A DNA stretch of 47,761 nucleotides from Anaerolineae bacterium (GTDB lineage: Bacteria > Chloroflexota > Anaerolineae > Aggregatilineales > Aggregatilineaceae). The notes under the pieces are model-generated. The model made no database searches. It was not told the origin of the DNA and was given only the letters and a program-made list of their open reading frames with translations. The stretch's first letter is position 1. Every line of letters starts with the position of its first letter. Below are positions 46,155 to 47,761 of the stretch, piece by piece. Location of the stretch: the NCBI GenBank assembly GCA_016930015.1, contig JAFGHR010000078.1, positions 1 through 47,761 on the forward strand, in the 5' to 3' direction. Position numbers and translations under genes: made by a program.

Positions 46155-47465
46155 ATGACGATGCGGGCGTTTGTGAACCGGAACATTCAGCGGCATGGGG
46201 TACGGTATGGGTTGGTCGTGCTGGCAGCGTTGTTGATTGTGCTCGCGCTCGATCAGGTGACGAACGAACTCGACACCGCTCGTTACTACTGGGATTTTGC
46301 GCTGTATTACGATATGGCCGAAGAAGGTCTGATCGACAACGAGTTGATCGCGCCGTTTGCCTACCGTTTTGTGACGCCCATGCTCGCCAGGGGGCTGACC
46401 GACCTGTTCGGCTTCGACACAGCGATCCTGGTTAGCGGGTCGGCTGAGGGCGCGCATTTTGTCGCCACGACGTTTGACGGCTTCCGCATGATCGCTATCA
46501 TGGGCGCGGTCGCGCAGCTTGTAACCGCTTTTTGGCTGGCCGAGGTGTTTGGGGCACGATTCTGGGGCGCGCTGGTCGCGGCAGGCGCGGTTGCGCTGTC
46601 GCTGTATAACGTGCGGTTTCTGCTGTTTGACGTGTCGCGGCCCGATCACCTGGCGTACCCGTTGATGACGATTGCAGTCGTGGCCCTGCTGCGCCGGAAC
46701 TGGGCCGTCTGCCTGATCGTGTCCGGTTTTGGTTTGCAGGTGCGCGAGTTTCTCATCATCCCGCCGCTGATCATGCTGGCCGGCCTGGCGTGGACGTTTA
46801 TCCGCACGCGCTCGCGTGAAGCGCTGGTCTGGGCGCTGATAATGGTCGCGGTGACCGGCGCGTGTGTGATCGTGCCGCGCGTGCTGCTTCACGTGGAGAT
46901 CAGCGGCCAGTTTGTCGATCCGATCAACAAGCCGGAAACACTCTCGAACCTGATCAATGCCCCACGCACCAAAGACCGGGATATCAACATTGCCTTTAAT
47001 GCGTTCAGCTACGGGCTGCCGATCTGGCTGCTGCTGACGCCGGTACGATTTCTCCACGCCTGGACGGCTTTGCGCGATCGCTGGCTGTTCCTGGTGTTGT
47101 ACGGGACGCTGGTGTTTGTGCTGACGATGTACGGCGGGACCGATATCTGGCGTTTTATCAGCTACCTGTCGGTGCCAATGGTGATGGTGCTGGCGGTGCT
47201 GCTGCGCAATACTGACGCGCCCGTTCACCCGCTCGAAATCGTGTATATGCTCGCTGCCGTGGCCGTGTATAACCGCCTGTTCGAGATGATCCCCAACCTG
47301 CACGGCCCGTACCTCGATTTTTACGGCGGCTATGACACCCGCGTCAACGCTAACACATACGGTCGCCTGCACCTGTGGGGCACGCTGATCGCGGGGGCGG
47401 TGGTGCTGCGCGCCGGGTTAACCCTTGTACCGGCCATTGTGCGGAGCCGCCAGTCTGCATCATGA
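46155..47465 (+). CDS. Polytopic membrane protein, possibly glycosyltransferase-like
   Basis: 436 aa with about ten hydrophobic segments. The first loop has DTARYYWDFALYYDMAEEGL and later FAYRFVTPMLARGL, a layout seen in GT-C-like proteins and in uncharacterised bacterial membrane proteins that carry an acidic pair in the first periplasmic loop; FDVSRPDHLAYPLM follows. A DxD or equivalent cannot be assigned with confidence. The start at 46155 is one of three close ATGs (46151 is out of frame); AAGGGGCGG lies upstream. I do not recognise the exact family. Confidence 0.6.
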   Translation: MTMRAFVNRNIQRHGVRYGLVVLAALLIVLALDQVTNELDTARYYWDFALYYDMAEEGLIDNELIAPFAYRFVTPMLARGLTDLFGFDTAILVSGSAEGAHFVATTFDGFRMIAIMGAVAQLVTAFWLAEVFGARFWGALVAAGAVALSLYNVRFLLFDVSRPDHLAYPLMTIAVVALLRRNWAVCLIVSGFGLQVREFLIIPPLIMLAGLAWTFIRTRSREALVWALIMVAVTGACVIVPRVLLHVEISGQFVDPINKPETLSNLINAPRTKDRDINIAFNAFSYGLPIWLLLTPVRFLHAWTALRDRWLFLVLYGTLVFVLTMYGGTDIWRFISYLSVPMVMVLAVLLRNTDAPVHPLEIVYMLAAVAVYNRLFEMIPNLHGPYLDFYGGYDTRVNANTYGRLHLWGTLIAGAVVLRAGLTLVPAIVRSRQSAS

Positions 47466-47761
47466 ATGCCGCGTGGATAATCCTTCCTAACTGATACCGT
47501 TGGCGACATGAAAACGCACCGGACCGAGTGATCCAGCGCGTTCGTTTTTGCGGAAAAAAACCGGCAGATGAGATTTTCGCTAGCTGAATAGTAGTATACC
47601 GTAAGACTGCGCAACGCCTCAAAAAGTCGGGGCTTTTGGACGCGGATTCCTGGCATACTGTAGGCAGCGTAAACGCTTAGTACTACAGCCGCAGTTAGTG
47701 CAACAGAAACGCTCAAGTGGGCGAACGAGCGAAACGGCGACGGTAATGGGCAGCTTTCGCA
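47466..47761. other. Right-edge non-coding stretch
   Basis: About 296 bp to the window end. No ORF with a ribosome site, no clear promoter and no repeat of the elements seen elsewhere. It may be the leader of a gene beyond the edge. Confidence 0.4.

Noticed and set aside
46089..47372. Minus-strand 427-aa frame rich in His and Gln
   Set aside because: A shadow of the plus-strand membrane protein gene, with composition typical of antisense frames in GC-rich DNA.

Overview
The window looks like a chromosomal segment of a GC-rich, free-living bacterium, most likely a Chloroflexota (Anaerolineae-like) species. The grounds are the many exported proteins and lipoproteins with long Thr/Pro linkers (TPT, DTPT, NTPT units), the GAF-rich signalling proteins, the cluster yebC-ruvC-ruvA followed by thyX, and the mix of LCP, LysM, SH3 and M23 envelope proteins. 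This placement is inference; no rRNA is present. I see no phage, integrase, transposase or CRISPR array. Coding density is high and codon style is uniform.

Layout. 0.1-6.5 kb: a secreted GH5 glycosidase (-), divergent from a large ClpC-like double AAA+ protein (+); then a MITE-like repeat, a three-helix membrane protein and a lipoprotein. 6.6-9.5 kb: yebC-ruvC-ruvA-thyX (-) behind a recognisable promoter. 9.5-13.1 kb: an LCP protein, a GT-C-like membrane protein and a lipoprotein (-). 13.4-14.9 kb: a frameshifted amidase. 15-19.9 kb: a large membrane kinase-like protein lacking its phosphoacceptor His, followed 4 nt later by a LysM protein. 20.2-23.8 kb: Nudix, a VanW-like/beta-lactamase-fold protein, then a ykkC-type riboswitch with a terminator in front of an EamA transporter. 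23.7-29.3 kb: a partner-switching module (six-GAF PP2C phosphatase, kinase-STAS fusion, two STAS proteins). 29.4-32.3 kb: a second MITE copy, a membrane-anchored WD40 propeller and a degenerate CPBP-family protein. 32.2-35.6 kb: an esterase-M23-SH3 operon with overlapping genes. 35.8-41.5 kb: an SCP2 protein, a 1362-aa repeat lipoprotein with a degenerate SGNH domain, and a thioredoxin-like lipoprotein. 41.6-47.5 kb: L-lactate dehydrogenase, a phosphoribosyltransferase, a 5'-nucleotidase family protein, tRNA-Pro(GGG), a small lipoprotein and a polytopic membrane protein.

How they may work together. Most of the window concerns the cell envelope and sensing: attaching, binding or cutting wall polymer (LCP, LysM, M23, VanW/beta-lactamase fold, SH3) and signalling across the membrane (kinase-like protein, GAF-PP2C/STAS). 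A recurring feature is enzyme folds that have lost catalytic residues while the fold-defining motifs remain: the histidine kinase, CPBP protease, SGNH hydrolase, amidase and one Clp ATPase ring. The clearest regulatory element is the ykkC-class riboswitch at 22.67-22.81 kb. The clearest mobile-type element is the ~192-bp terminal-inverted-repeat element present twice.
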